Origin: CAVVAH01 sp963746175
Lineage (GTDB): Bacteria; Actinomycetota; Actinomycetes; JACCUZ01
Assembly (NCBI GenBank): GCA_963746175.1
Contig: CAVVAH010000004.1
Coordinates: 868,001 to 932,000, forward strand
Reading direction: 5' to 3'
Length of the DNA stretch: 64,000 bases
Under the pieces are notes generated by a model. It saw only the letters and a list, made by a program, of their open reading frames with translations. It was not told where the DNA came from and did not search any database. The stretch's first letter is position 1. Each line of letters starts with the position of its first letter. The position numbers and the translations under genes are program-made. Below are positions 34,229 to 42,721 of the stretch, in pieces.

Positions 34229-35908
34229 TCAGGTCGCCGAGGCCGACCAACCCGAGAGCTGCACCGCATCGGCGTCCCGCCGTCGGGAGTCGTCGAAGAC
34301 GACGCGGCCGGGTGAGGTCACGCGGATGCCGTCGACGTAGACACCGCGGCCCTGGTACAGCGCGTCGGAGGCGTACCTCCACCGCAGGGTGACGGGACCC
34401 TCGAGCGCGCCGAGGTCCACCGACTGGGAGCCCCACTGCTTGCCGGACCAGCCGGCCCAGTGCCTCAGCTCCTGCCAGGTGCTGCCGCCGTCGGACGACG
34501 CCTCCAGCGTCACGACGTCGGTCGGCTCCGTGTCGTACCAGAGGTCGAAGGACAGGCGGGACGGTGCGCTGCTCAGCTGCACCGGGGTCGACAAGGTCAC
34601 CGTGCGGGCGTCCCCCACACCGGAGAACCAGGCCGTGCGGCCCTCCCGCGGCCGCACCGGGAGTGCGAGCGCCATGTCGCGGGCGACCGCGCGCCGGGCC
34701 GGGTTGTTGCTGCCCCAGCTGCGGCTGGGGTGCACCCGGTTCGTGAGCAGGATGACGAACGACCGGCTCGCCCGGTCGATGACGATCGACGTGCCGGTGT
34801 ACCCGGTGTGCCCGGCCGTCTCGGGGCCGGAGAGCCCGTCCATGTACCACATCTGGTCGAGCTCGAAGCCGAGCCCGTGCGAGTTCCCCGGGAAGGCGGT
34901 GTTCTCGTTGTGGAGCAGGGAGTCGACCGAGTCCTCGCTGAGGATCCGCGTCCCGCCGTACGCCCCGCCGTTGATGATGGTCTGGGCCAGCACGGCGAGG
35001 TCGTCGGCCGTGGAGAAGACCCCGGCGTGCCCGGCGACCCCGTTCAGCGCCCACGCGTTCTCGTCGTGGACGCTGCCGCGGACCATGCCCCGCGGTGGCG
35101 CGGTCTGGTACTCCGTCGCGGCGATCCGGTCGAGCTCGGACGCCGGCGGGTTGTAGCCGGTGTCGCGCATCCCGAGCGGCCCGGTGATCCGGTCGTGCAC
35201 CACCTGGTCCAGCGACGTGCCGGTGGCCAGCTCGACCAGCTTGCCGGCCGTGATCATGTTCAGGTCGGAGTAGAGGTACGCGCTGCCGGGCGCGTTCACC
35301 AGCTTCGCGTCGTAGACCGCCTGGATGCGCGCCTCCGGCGTCGGGTACGCGCTCCACAGCGGCAGCCAGGCCGGGAAGCCCGACGTGTGGGTGAGCAGCT
35401 GGCGCACGGTCACGGCTCGCTTGCCGTTGGCGGCGAAGGCCGGGATGTACGACGCGACGGTGCGGTCCAGGTCGATCCGACCGGCCTCGACCTGCTGCAC
35501 GAGGGCGACGGAGGTGAACAGCTTCGAGACCGACGCGAGGTCGAAGACGGTGTCGGTCCGGGCGGGCACCCACTGGTCGCGCGGGAGCTCGGTGCCGTCG
35601 CCGTCGGCATAGCGCAGCGCGTACCCCGCAGCCGCGCGCTGGACGACGTAGCCGTCGTGCCCGGCCAGCACGACGCCCCCGGCGTACAGCGGCCGGGTCG
35701 GCGAGGGGTCCAGGTACGACTGGAGGTCGGTGGCCATCTGCTCGATGGGGGCCGTCACGAGCCCGGCCTGCTGCGGTGTCCCGTCCCGGAGCACCCGCGC
35801 CGTCCGCTCGCCGGCGGTGGACCCGCCGGCGGTGGTCAGCGTCGTGGTCGACGCGACGAGAGCCGCCACGGCGAGGGTCACCGCCCGGCGCCGTGCCGCC
35901 GACGTCAT
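34229..35908 (-). CDS. Secreted AmiE-like serine hydrolase (class C beta-lactamase fold) with extra C-terminal domain
   Basis: A 559-aa protein with a Sec signal peptide (AVTLAVAALVASTTTLTTAG). The class C beta-lactamase/penicillin-binding fold (about 50-400) shows SxxK in FDLASVSKLFTS, YxN in SAYLYSDLNMITAG and HTG in TAGHTGYTGTS. In Bacillus the equivalent protein of the salvage cluster (AmiE/YbbE) removes the peptide from MurNAc. A second domain (about 415-530; LSFDLWYDTEPTDVVTLEAS, VTLRWRYASDALYQG) resembles a jelly-roll ligand-binding module. Start at ATG 35908, overlapping the namZ stop. Amidase activity is inferred from operon partners. Confidence 0.8.
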   Translation of the reverse strand: MTSAARRRAVTLAVAALVASTTTLTTAGGSTAGERTARVLRDGTPQQAGLVTAPIEQMATDLQSYLDPSPTRPLYAGGVVLAGHDGYVVQRAAAGYALRYADGDGTELPRDQWVPARTDTVFDLASVSKLFTSVALVQQVEAGRIDLDRTVASYIPAFAANGKRAVTVRQLLTHTSGFPAWLPLWSAYPTPEARIQAVYDAKLVNAPGSAYLYSDLNMITAGKLVELATGTSLDQVVHDRITGPLGMRDTGYNPPASELDRIAATEYQTAPPRGMVRGSVHDENAWALNGVAGHAGVFSTADDLAVLAQTIINGGAYGGTRILSEDSVDSLLHNENTAFPGNSHGLGFELDQMWYMDGLSGPETAGHTGYTGTSIVIDRASRSFVILLTNRVHPSRSWGSNNPARRAVARDMALALPVRPREGRTAWFSGVGDARTVTLSTPVQLSSAPSRLSFDLWYDTEPTDVVTLEASSDGGSTWQELRHWAGWSGKQWGSQSVDLGALEGPVTLRWRYASDALYQGRGVYVDGIRVTSPGRVVFDDSRRRDADAVQLSGWSASAT

Positions 35909-37254
35909 CCCCGGGCTCCGCCGTACGGTCCGTACAGCAGGTGCTGGCGTCGCGTGGCGTCGAACGCGGCCAGCTCGTCCTGCCACGCCGCCACGACCTC
36001 GCCGGGCGACGCGCCTGCGTCGACCATCGTCCGGAACCGCGTCGAGCCGGTCAGCTTGTCGATCCAGTTGTCCGAGCGCCAGGCGAAGGCAGATCCGTAG
36101 ATCTGCTTGGCCGCCACGATCATCGCGGTGCCGGTGCGCAGGGCGTCGAACGAGGACGGGTCGGTCACCTGCAGCTGAACTCCCCCGCAGGCCACGTTGA
36201 CGTGCTTGGAGAACGTCGGCGTGAAGTAGGCCTCCCGGATGAGCACTCCCGGGTGTCCCTGGTCGCGCAGCTCCGCTGCCCAGCGCTCGTCGACGTACGG
36301 TGCGCCGACCAGCTCGAACGGCCGGGTCGTCCCCCGGCCCTCGGACAGGTTCGTCCCCTCGAACATGCAGGTGCCCGGGTAGACCAGCGCCGTGTCCGCG
36401 GTCGGCATGTTGGGCGACGGCAGGATCCAGGGCAGCCCCGTGTCGGCGTACGCCTGCCGACGGTCCCAGCCGCGCATCCGCACGACGTCCACCTGCAGCG
36501 GTTGGTCGGTCTCGTCCGGCAGGTACTCCGCGGCGAAGAGCAGAGCCAGCTCGCCGACGGTCATGGCGTGCTGCTGGCAGATCTCACGGCGCCCGACGAA
36601 CGTCGCGAACGCCCGGTCGAGCACCGGGCCGCGCGGCACGCGTCCGGTCGTGGGGTTGGGCCGGTCCAGGACGACGAAGCGGGTGCCGGTCACGGCGGCC
36701 GCGACCATGCAGTCGTACATCGTCCAGATGTAGGTGTAGAACCGCGCGCCGGCGTCCTGGATGTCGAACACCATCGTGTCCACGCCGGAACGACGGACGA
36801 TGTCGGCCAGCGCGTCACCGCTCTTCAGGTAGGTGTCCCAGACCGTCAGGCCGGTGCGCTCGTCGACGTAGCTGCCCTCGGAGCCGCCGGCCTGCGCCGT
36901 GCCCCGGAACCCGTGCTCCGGTCCGAACACGGCCACCAGGTCGACCTGGTCCGAGGCCGCCATCACGTCGACCTCGTGGGTCCAGTCGGGCAGGACCCCG
37001 GTCGGGTTGGTGACGATGCCGACCTTCTGCCCGCGCAGCACCGCGTAGTCGCTCGCGATCAGCTCCTCGATGCCGGTCCGCACCGGACGGCCGCCGCCCG
37101 TCGCGGTGGCCGCAGCGGCCGGGCCGGCCAGTGCCGGTCCGGCGGCCACACCGGCGGCCGCGGCACCCAGGGCGCCGAGGAAGCCACGCCGGCCGAGGCC
37201 GGACGGCCGGGTCTGCGGGTGAGTCGGGTCGGTCATGTCGTGCTCCTGACTCAT
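35905..37254 (-). CDS. namZ: Exo-beta-N-acetylmuramidase NamZ (DUF1343)
   Basis: A 449-aa secreted enzyme. A twin-arginine signal (GRRGFLGALGAAAAGVAAG) is followed by the DUF1343 fold: VGIVTNPTGVLPDWTHEVDV, AVFGPEHGFRGTAQAG, VFDIQDAGARFYTYIWTM, VLDRPNPTTG and GTCMFEGTNLSEGRGTTRPF are family signatures. The Glu in FGPEHG and nearby residues belong to the GH171 catalytic set. It releases terminal MurNAc from peptidoglycan fragments. Linked by four-base overlaps to nagZ before it and amiE after it, the same trio as in Bacillus. Confidence 0.92.
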   Translation of the reverse strand: MSQEHDMTDPTHPQTRPSGLGRRGFLGALGAAAAGVAAGPALAGPAAAATATGGGRPVRTGIEELIASDYAVLRGQKVGIVTNPTGVLPDWTHEVDVMAASDQVDLVAVFGPEHGFRGTAQAGGSEGSYVDERTGLTVWDTYLKSGDALADIVRRSGVDTMVFDIQDAGARFYTYIWTMYDCMVAAAVTGTRFVVLDRPNPTTGRVPRGPVLDRAFATFVGRREICQQHAMTVGELALLFAAEYLPDETDQPLQVDVVRMRGWDRRQAYADTGLPWILPSPNMPTADTALVYPGTCMFEGTNLSEGRGTTRPFELVGAPYVDERWAAELRDQGHPGVLIREAYFTPTFSKHVNVACGGVQLQVTDPSSFDALRTGTAMIVAAKQIYGSAFAWRSDNWIDKLTGSTRFRTMVDAGASPGEVVAAWQDELAAFDATRRQHLLYGPYGGARG

Positions 37255-39035
37255 GACGTGGACGTCAGGCCGTGGCCGAACGGGTAGAGCGCCGACCCCG
37301 GGTCGCCGGCGGTCGGGATGGCGACCGGCAGCAGGCCCGCGGGCTGCACCTCGCCGAAGAGCACCCGGACCAGCGACTCGACGGAGATCGCGGTGGTGGA
37401 GTAGGTCGCGAGGTAGGTCGGCGCGCCGGTGAAGTACGCGATGTCGTAGGGGTTGCGCACGGCAACCACGACGACCGGCTTGCCGGTGGCCAGCAGCTGC
37501 GTGACCAGCTTCTGCTGCCCGGGACTCGTCGCGGCGTTGTTGGTCGCGACGACGACCTGGTCGCTGGCCTGCGCCTGCGCCACGGCAGCGGCGATGCTCG
37601 CGTCGCTCGGCGCGGTCCCGGTGTTGTACGCCGTCGCGGCCGGCCCGCGGTCGTGGATCCGGTCGGCGAGGCCGGGGGTGACGCTGGCGCCGGTGACGAG
37701 CACCTTCTGGGTTCCCTTGGCGAGCGGCAGCGCGTCAGTGTCGTCCTTGACCAGCGTGACGGTGCTGTCGGTGATCTCCTGGGCCCGCTGCTGGTGGGCA
37801 TCGGTGCCCACCACGGAGCTGACCTGGGACTCGTCGACGAAGACGTTCTTCGGCTTGAAGAGACCGTGCGACATCTTCAGCTGCAGCACACGGTGCACCG
37901 ACTGGTCGATCCGGTCCTCCGTGAGCTCACCGGAGCGCACCGCGTCGAGCACGGCGTGGAACGCGATGTCCAGCTTTCCGGGTGCCGGCATCAGCAGCTG
38001 GTCGACACCGGCCTTCAGCGCCAGCACCGGGATCCGGTCGTCGCCGAAGTTGTCGCGCACGCCCTGCATGGTCAGCGCGTCGGTGACGACTACACCGTCG
38101 TACCCCAGCTCGCCGCGCAGGATGTCGGTGATGATCGGCTTCGACAGGGTCGCCGGCACGCCGGACGGATCGAGGGCGGGGACGACGATGTGCGCCGTCA
38201 TGATCGTGTCGATGCCGTGCGCGATCGCGGCCCGGAACGGCGGGGCGTCGATGCGCTCCCACTCCGCACGGGTGTGATTGATGATCGGCACGCCGTAGTG
38301 GCTGTCGGTCGCCGTGTCGCCATGACCGGGGAAGTGCTTCGCCGTGGCGGCCACGTTGGCGCTCTGGTAGCCGTCGACGTTCGCCGACACCAGGTCGGCC
38401 ACCAGGGTCGGGTCGGAACCGAACGACCGCACCCCGATCACCGGGTTCTGCGCGTTCACGTTGACGTCGGCGTCCGGTGCGAAGTCCTGGTTGATGCCGA
38501 TGGCCCGCAGCTCCTGGCCGCTGATCCGGCCCGCGTCGTACGTGTCGGTCTCGCTGCGTCCCGCGCCCAGCGCCATGTTGCCCGGCAGCTGGGTCGCCGG
38601 CGGTCCGACCCGGGTGACGACTCCGTGCTCCTGGTCGGTGCTGATCAGCAGCGGGATGTCGGCCCCGTGCGAGGTCGCCACCCGCTGCAGCCCGTTGGAC
38701 AGGCCGGCGATCTGCTCGGGGTTCGCCACGTTGTTCGACCAGGCGAAGTAGATGACGCCGCCGACGTGGTACTTCTCGATCAGCTCCTTGCCGTTCGCGA
38801 CACCGAGCTCGCTCTGGTTGTGCGCGACGTCGGCGGGGTCGGTCGTGTCGGCGGTCTGCCCGTAGGCGTAGGTGACGAAGAGCTGCCCGACCTTCTCCTG
38901 CAGCGTCATCCGCTTGACGATCTGGTCGATCCGGTCGCCGCTGCTGGCCGCCGCCGGCCCGGCCACAGAGGTCAGAGCGACCGCACCGGCCAGGAGCAGG
39001 AGCAGAGGTCGGAGTCGGGCGCGGATCTCGGGCAC
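37251..39035 (-). CDS. nagZ: Beta-N-acetylglucosaminidase NagZ (GH3), two-domain secreted form
   Basis: A 594-aa enzyme with a Sec signal (LLLLLAGAVALTSVAGPAAA). The GH3 barrel carries the NagZ motif AATAKHFPGHGDTATDSH, whose His/Asp pair acts as acid/base, and the nucleophile Asp in DGVVVTDALTMQGV. A second alpha/beta domain (about 400-594) ends with LYPFGHGLTSTS, as in Gram-positive NagZ. GTG start at 39035. Removes GlcNAc from muropeptides so that NamZ can act on MurNAc. Confidence 0.93.
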   Translation of the reverse strand: MPEIRARLRPLLLLLAGAVALTSVAGPAAASSGDRIDQIVKRMTLQEKVGQLFVTYAYGQTADTTDPADVAHNQSELGVANGKELIEKYHVGGVIYFAWSNNVANPEQIAGLSNGLQRVATSHGADIPLLISTDQEHGVVTRVGPPATQLPGNMALGAGRSETDTYDAGRISGQELRAIGINQDFAPDADVNVNAQNPVIGVRSFGSDPTLVADLVSANVDGYQSANVAATAKHFPGHGDTATDSHYGVPIINHTRAEWERIDAPPFRAAIAHGIDTIMTAHIVVPALDPSGVPATLSKPIITDILRGELGYDGVVVTDALTMQGVRDNFGDDRIPVLALKAGVDQLLMPAPGKLDIAFHAVLDAVRSGELTEDRIDQSVHRVLQLKMSHGLFKPKNVFVDESQVSSVVGTDAHQQRAQEITDSTVTLVKDDTDALPLAKGTQKVLVTGASVTPGLADRIHDRGPAATAYNTGTAPSDASIAAAVAQAQASDQVVVATNNAATSPGQQKLVTQLLATGKPVVVVAVRNPYDIAYFTGAPTYLATYSTTAISVESLVRVLFGEVQPAGLLPVAIPTAGDPGSALYPFGHGLTSTS

Positions 39036-39429
39036 GGTGCCTCCAGAGGCGGGGAGCGCGCCGGGCGGCGCGTGTCAGCAGCGCGGACGACTCACGGGCG
39101 GGCTCCGGTGAAACCCAGCAACAAGAACTCGGCGCGGTACGAAACTTAGCGACGTCGGACGCTCGGGGTCAACGGTCATGTCACCAAGAAACGGATAAAT
39201 CAGGCCTCGCTCGAGCGCCCGCTAGGATTGTTTGTGTTTCATACGAACCACGGACCCCGTACCGGGTGGCTCCCTGGCCCGGCAGAAGGCAGTGCTCGTA
39301 GCGAGGAAGGGCAACGCGGATGAGCGACGTTCCTGCCGACGCGATGGCGGCTTCGCACCCTGGCGGCTTCGCGGTGGCCCGGCCGATCCCTCCCCCGGTC
39401 GCACCCGCGGATCGGCGCGCCAGTCGTCG
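39036..39429. promoter_or_regulatory. Divergent promoter region of nagZ operon and ROK regulator
   Basis: On the minus strand TTGACC (39172-39167), 17 bp, CTAAGT (39149-39144) is a good promoter for the nagZ operon. Its -10 overlaps GTACGAAACTTAGC (39137-39150), the second copy of the motif found before murR, which fits repression by MurR. Nearer the ROK gene, an AT-rich segment at 39228-39247 (GATTGTTTGTGTTTCATACG) stands out but has no clear symmetry. No other gene is seen. Confidence 0.55.
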
Positions 39430-40593
39430 ATGCTGTCCTCCTCCCGGGCCGGCGAGGTCAACCGGGCCCGGGTGCTGAAGACCCTCTACGCCAACGGCCC
39501 GCTCGCGCGGCCGGAGCTCGCGCGGCTGACCGGCTCCACCCGGGCGACGATCGGCCAGATCGTCCAGCCGTTCCTCGATGAAGGGCTGCTCGAGGAGCAG
39601 GCTCCGCTGGCCAGTGGCGCACGTGGTGGCAAGCGGGCGAGACCGGTCTGGTTCTCCGGCGCCGGATGGCCGGTCGGCGCCGTCCTCATGCTCCCGGACG
39701 GCGCGCAGGCTGCCGTGGTCACGGCGGGCGGGGAGGTCACGTCGAGGGCCACCGTCCGAGTTCGCCCGACCAAGAGGAACCACGACCTGATCGCCGATCG
39801 GTTGACCAGCCTGCTGCGGGAGGTCACCGCGAACGCCGCATCGCCGCTGCGCGGCATCGGCATCGCCGTCGCCGGGATGGTCGACACGCAGACGGGCGTG
39901 ATCGTGCGGTCGGACCACGCGCCAGGGTTCAACGGCCTCGCGGTGGGCCCGCTGATCGCCGAGCGTCTCGGCGTGCCCACCTTCGTCGACCTGCAGCCCC
40001 GCGCCCAGGCGCTGGGAGACATGCTGTTCGGTGCCGGCCGAGGTGAGTCGTCGTACTGCTCGCTCTACGTCGGCGAAGGCATCGGCGCCGGATTCATCCT
40101 CGACGGCGCCCTGCACCGCGGGGCTCGAGGCGCCGGGGGCGAGGTCGGACACACGATCATCGACCGGGACGGCCCGCTCTGCGAGTGCGGGCTCACCGGG
40201 TGCTGGGAGGCCCTGGCCGCCACCCGGTGGCTGCGCGAGGAGGCCGCCGTGCGAGGCCTGCCACAGGCGAAGACCATCGGAGCAGCCCGGCTGTCCGCTC
40301 TGGCTCCCCAGAACCCGGCCGCCGCGGCCCTGCTCGATGACTACGCGGCGAACATCGCCGTCGGGATCGCGAACCTGCAGCAGATTCTCGGCATCGGGCT
40401 GTTCATCGTGCACGGTGAGCCCGTCGGCGGTGGCGAGGCACTGCGATCCTCGATCGAGAGCCACGTGCGCCGCCAGGCCTTCGCACACCCGGGTGGGGAG
40501 ACCCGCGTCGTCTTCGCGGACCCCGACGACGACGCGACGCTGCGGGGCGCCGCCAGCATCGTGCTGTCCCGGTCGCTCGACGTGGCCTTCTGA
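39430..40593 (+). CDS. ROK-family transcriptional regulator
   Basis: About 387 aa from ATG 39430. The N-terminal helix-turn-helix (about 8-60; VNRARVLKTLYANGPLARPE, TGSTRATIGQIVQ) is joined to a ROK domain with the zinc motif CECGLTGCWE and EVGHTIIDRDGPL. The segment equivalent to the kinase catalytic Asp reads FVDLQPRAQALGD, not the usual ND, consistent with a sensor. No ribosome binding site precedes 39430; a well-placed ATG at 39320 leads in another frame up to the same point, so the real N-terminus may be longer with a frameshift or another start. Likely controls amino-sugar uptake genes nearby. Confidence 0.82.
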   Translation: MLSSSRAGEVNRARVLKTLYANGPLARPELARLTGSTRATIGQIVQPFLDEGLLEEQAPLASGARGGKRARPVWFSGAGWPVGAVLMLPDGAQAAVVTAGGEVTSRATVRVRPTKRNHDLIADRLTSLLREVTANAASPLRGIGIAVAGMVDTQTGVIVRSDHAPGFNGLAVGPLIAERLGVPTFVDLQPRAQALGDMLFGAGRGESSYCSLYVGEGIGAGFILDGALHRGARGAGGEVGHTIIDRDGPLCECGLTGCWEALAATRWLREEAAVRGLPQAKTIGAARLSALAPQNPAAAALLDDYAANIAVGIANLQQILGIGLFIVHGEPVGGGEALRSSIESHVRRQAFAHPGGETRVVFADPDDDATLRGAASIVLSRSLDVAF

Positions 40594-40669
40594 CCGCCCC
40601 GCAGCGGGTGGGAAAGGGTCTCAGCTTGGCCACGCCTGGCTCGCGGCCCTTGACCGCCGTACGTTCGCA

Positions 40670-40682
40670 TGTAAGTCTTACA
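40670..40682. promoter_or_regulatory. Isolated palindrome between convergent genes
   Basis: TGTAAG-T-CTTACA is a perfect 13-bp palindrome in an AT-rich patch (GCATGTAAGTCTTACAAACA). TTGACC lies 16 bp upstream of TAAGTC on the plus strand, so the element looks like a promoter with an operator on its -10. The only plus-strand gene to the right begins more than 1 kb away, past the convergent kinase gene. It may be a leftover regulatory region. Confidence 0.4.
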
Positions 40683-40751
40683 AACATCCGAAACTCATTC
40701 CGGGCCGTGGTCGACGGTCACCGCAGCCGAGAGCGCGCCGACCTGACGTCG

Positions 40752-41723
40752 TCAGGAGGTCAGCCGGGCGTGCGTCTCGCGGGTGGCCAGTGCCGGGTCG
40801 AGCGCGGCGAGGGCCAGCCAGGCGGCCCCGCCCACCCCGGTGCGGGCCGGCAGGACGGCACCGGCGAACCGGGCCGCGAGCAGCGTCCGCAGCTCGGCCC
40901 CCACCGGGGACGCGTCGCCGGCCAGGCTTCCCGCGAGGACGATCGGCGTGCTCTCGGCCGGGTCCCGGATCAGCCCGAGAGTCGCCATCAGGGCGGCCGC
41001 GGCTCGCTCGACGATCGCCTGCGCCTGCGTGTCGCCGAGACGGTAGGCGGCGGTGACCAAAGGGGCGAGCGCCGAGAGCTGGACGCCCGGACGCGAGTTC
41101 ACCACCTGGATCACCCGGTCGTGCTGACCGTCGCGTCCCGGCCGGTCGGCGTCCAGCTCGTGCAGGACGCTCTCGACCAGCGGCCCCGGAGGTGTCCCCG
41201 CGTCCAACGTCTGCAAGGTGGTGCGGACGGCCTCGCGACCGAGCCAGAAGCCCGAGCCGTCGTCACCCAGCAGCCAGCCGTGGCCGTCCGCGGTCCGGGT
41301 CAGCCGGTGGTCGGTGAGCGAGCCCGCCGCGGCGCCGGTGCCGGCGACCAGCACGGCACCGTCGGACGCAGCTGTCCCGCCCGCGAAGGCCACCTCGAGG
41401 TCGGGGACGTAACCGGGGTCGCACGACAGACCAGCCTCGGCCCACACCCGGTCGAAGTGCGTGGCCACTGCCGGCGTGCGCAGCGCCGAGCCCCCTGCGA
41501 CGCCGACCACCGATGCCTTCACCCGGGCGCCGTCGACACCGGACAGCGCGGCGCGCAGGGCGTCACCGAACGCTGCTGCAGCACCGGCAGGATCGGTCGT
41601 CGGGTTGCCGCCACCGGTGGTGCCGCGGCCGTGCTCGCGACCGTCCGGTCCCACCACGACGATGCGCGTCGACGTGCCGCCGAGGTCGCCGCCGAGGGCC
41701 AGGATCTCCGAACGCACAGGCAC
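40752..41723 (-). CDS. BadF/BadG-family amino-sugar kinase (GlcNAc/MurNAc kinase type)
   Basis: A 323-aa ASKHA kinase. Phosphate-1 loop LGGDLGGTSTRIVVVG, phosphate-2 VLVAGTGAAAGSL, substrate-side GWLLGDDGSGFWLGREAV and adenosine loop PIVLAGSLAGDA match the BadF/BadG/GlcNAc-kinase family. In salvage clusters, such kinases phosphorylate MurNAc or GlcNAc after import. GTG start at 41723, divergent from the SIS gene. The preferred sugar cannot be read from sequence; next to namZ/nagZ both are plausible. Confidence 0.85.
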   Translation of the reverse strand: MPVRSEILALGGDLGGTSTRIVVVGPDGREHGRGTTGGGNPTTDPAGAAAAFGDALRAALSGVDGARVKASVVGVAGGSALRTPAVATHFDRVWAEAGLSCDPGYVPDLEVAFAGGTAASDGAVLVAGTGAAAGSLTDHRLTRTADGHGWLLGDDGSGFWLGREAVRTTLQTLDAGTPPGPLVESVLHELDADRPGRDGQHDRVIQVVNSRPGVQLSALAPLVTAAYRLGDTQAQAIVERAAAALMATLGLIRDPAESTPIVLAGSLAGDASPVGAELRTLLAARFAGAVLPARTGVGGAAWLALAALDPALATRETHARLTS

Positions 41724-41823
41724 TCCGATCGAGGCGGATATCCGTTAGTGTCGCACCGATTCGCCACGGCACACGTCACCCGCGGCGCATCGCGCACTCA
41801 CGTCACGGGAGGCCACGACTCCG

Positions 41824-42630
41824 ATGGTTGACATGTTCAGTGCGGCGGGAACCGGCGGCGACTCGGGTGCTGTCTGGACCCCGGTCAGCGCCCAGGCCTA
41901 CCTCGCCGCGCTCACGCCGATCATGGCCAAGGTCGCCGAGCAGTCCGACGGCCCCGTGCAGGAGGCGGCCGACCTCATCGTGGCGTCGTTGCGCGCCGGC
42001 GGCGTCGTCCAGGCGTTCGGCTCCGGGCACTCCGAGGCGTTGGCGATGGAGATCGCCGGTCGCGCGGGTGGGCTGGTGCCGACCAATCGGATCTCGTTGC
42101 GGGACGTCGTCATCATCGGCGGCGAGTCGCCCGACGTGCTCGGCAACAAGCACCTCGAGCGCGACCCGTCGATCGCCCACCGGCTGTACGACCTCGCCAA
42201 CGTCTCCGAGTCCGACATCTTCGTGGTCGCGTCCAACTCCGGCGTGAACGGCTCGGTCGTCGAGCTCGCGCAGCTGGTGAAGCAGCGCGGGCACCGGCTG
42301 ATCGCCATCACGTCGTTCACCCAGACCGCGGGGGTCGACTCCCGGCACCCGTCAGGCACCAAGCTGGTCGACCACGCCGACGTCGCCCTCGACAACGGTG
42401 CTCCGTACGGCGATGCGGTGCTGCCGCTGCCCGGCGGCGGCACCGTCTGCGCGGTCTCGTCGATCACTGCCGCCCTGGTCGCACAGCTGATCGGCGCCGA
42501 GGTCGTCCGGCGGCTGACGGAGGCGGGCGAGACCCCGCCGGTCTACCTGTCGGCCAACGTCCCCGGCGGGGACGAGCACAACAACGTCCTCGAAGCGCGC
42601 TACGCCGGCCGGATCCGTCGTTCGGCCTGA
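41824..42630 (+). CDS. SIS-domain protein (UPF0309-like sugar isomerase)
   Basis: A 268-aa SIS protein. Sugar-phosphate loop VVQAFGSGHSEALAMEIAGR, RAGGLVPTNRISLRDV, FVVASNSGVNGSVVELAQ and ITSFTQTAGVDSRHPSG. It lacks the motifs of the MurQ etherase and fits the UPF0309 group that accompanies sugar ABC transporters. It begins the plus-strand operon with the Ngc-type importer. It may process a phosphorylated amino sugar; whether it replaces MurQ here is an open question. Confidence 0.82.
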   Translation: MVDMFSAAGTGGDSGAVWTPVSAQAYLAALTPIMAKVAEQSDGPVQEAADLIVASLRAGGVVQAFGSGHSEALAMEIAGRAGGLVPTNRISLRDVVIIGGESPDVLGNKHLERDPSIAHRLYDLANVSESDIFVVASNSGVNGSVVELAQLVKQRGHRLIAITSFTQTAGVDSRHPSGTKLVDHADVALDNGAPYGDAVLPLPGGGTVCAVSSITAALVAQLIGAEVVRRLTEAGETPPVYLSANVPGGDEHNNVLEARYAGRIRRSA

Positions 42631-42721
42631 CTCGGCAGTTCACCACGAAGGAGAAGAAGCACCCCGAACGCTTGCTCGCGCTGACTGTTCCGCCAGCACA
42701 CCAACCCGGAAGGCAGACACC

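Noticed and set aside
41735..41744. CGGATATCCG palindrome between the kinase and SIS genes as an operator
   Set aside because: Ten symmetric bases occur by chance at this frequency and no second copy was seen near co-regulated genes.
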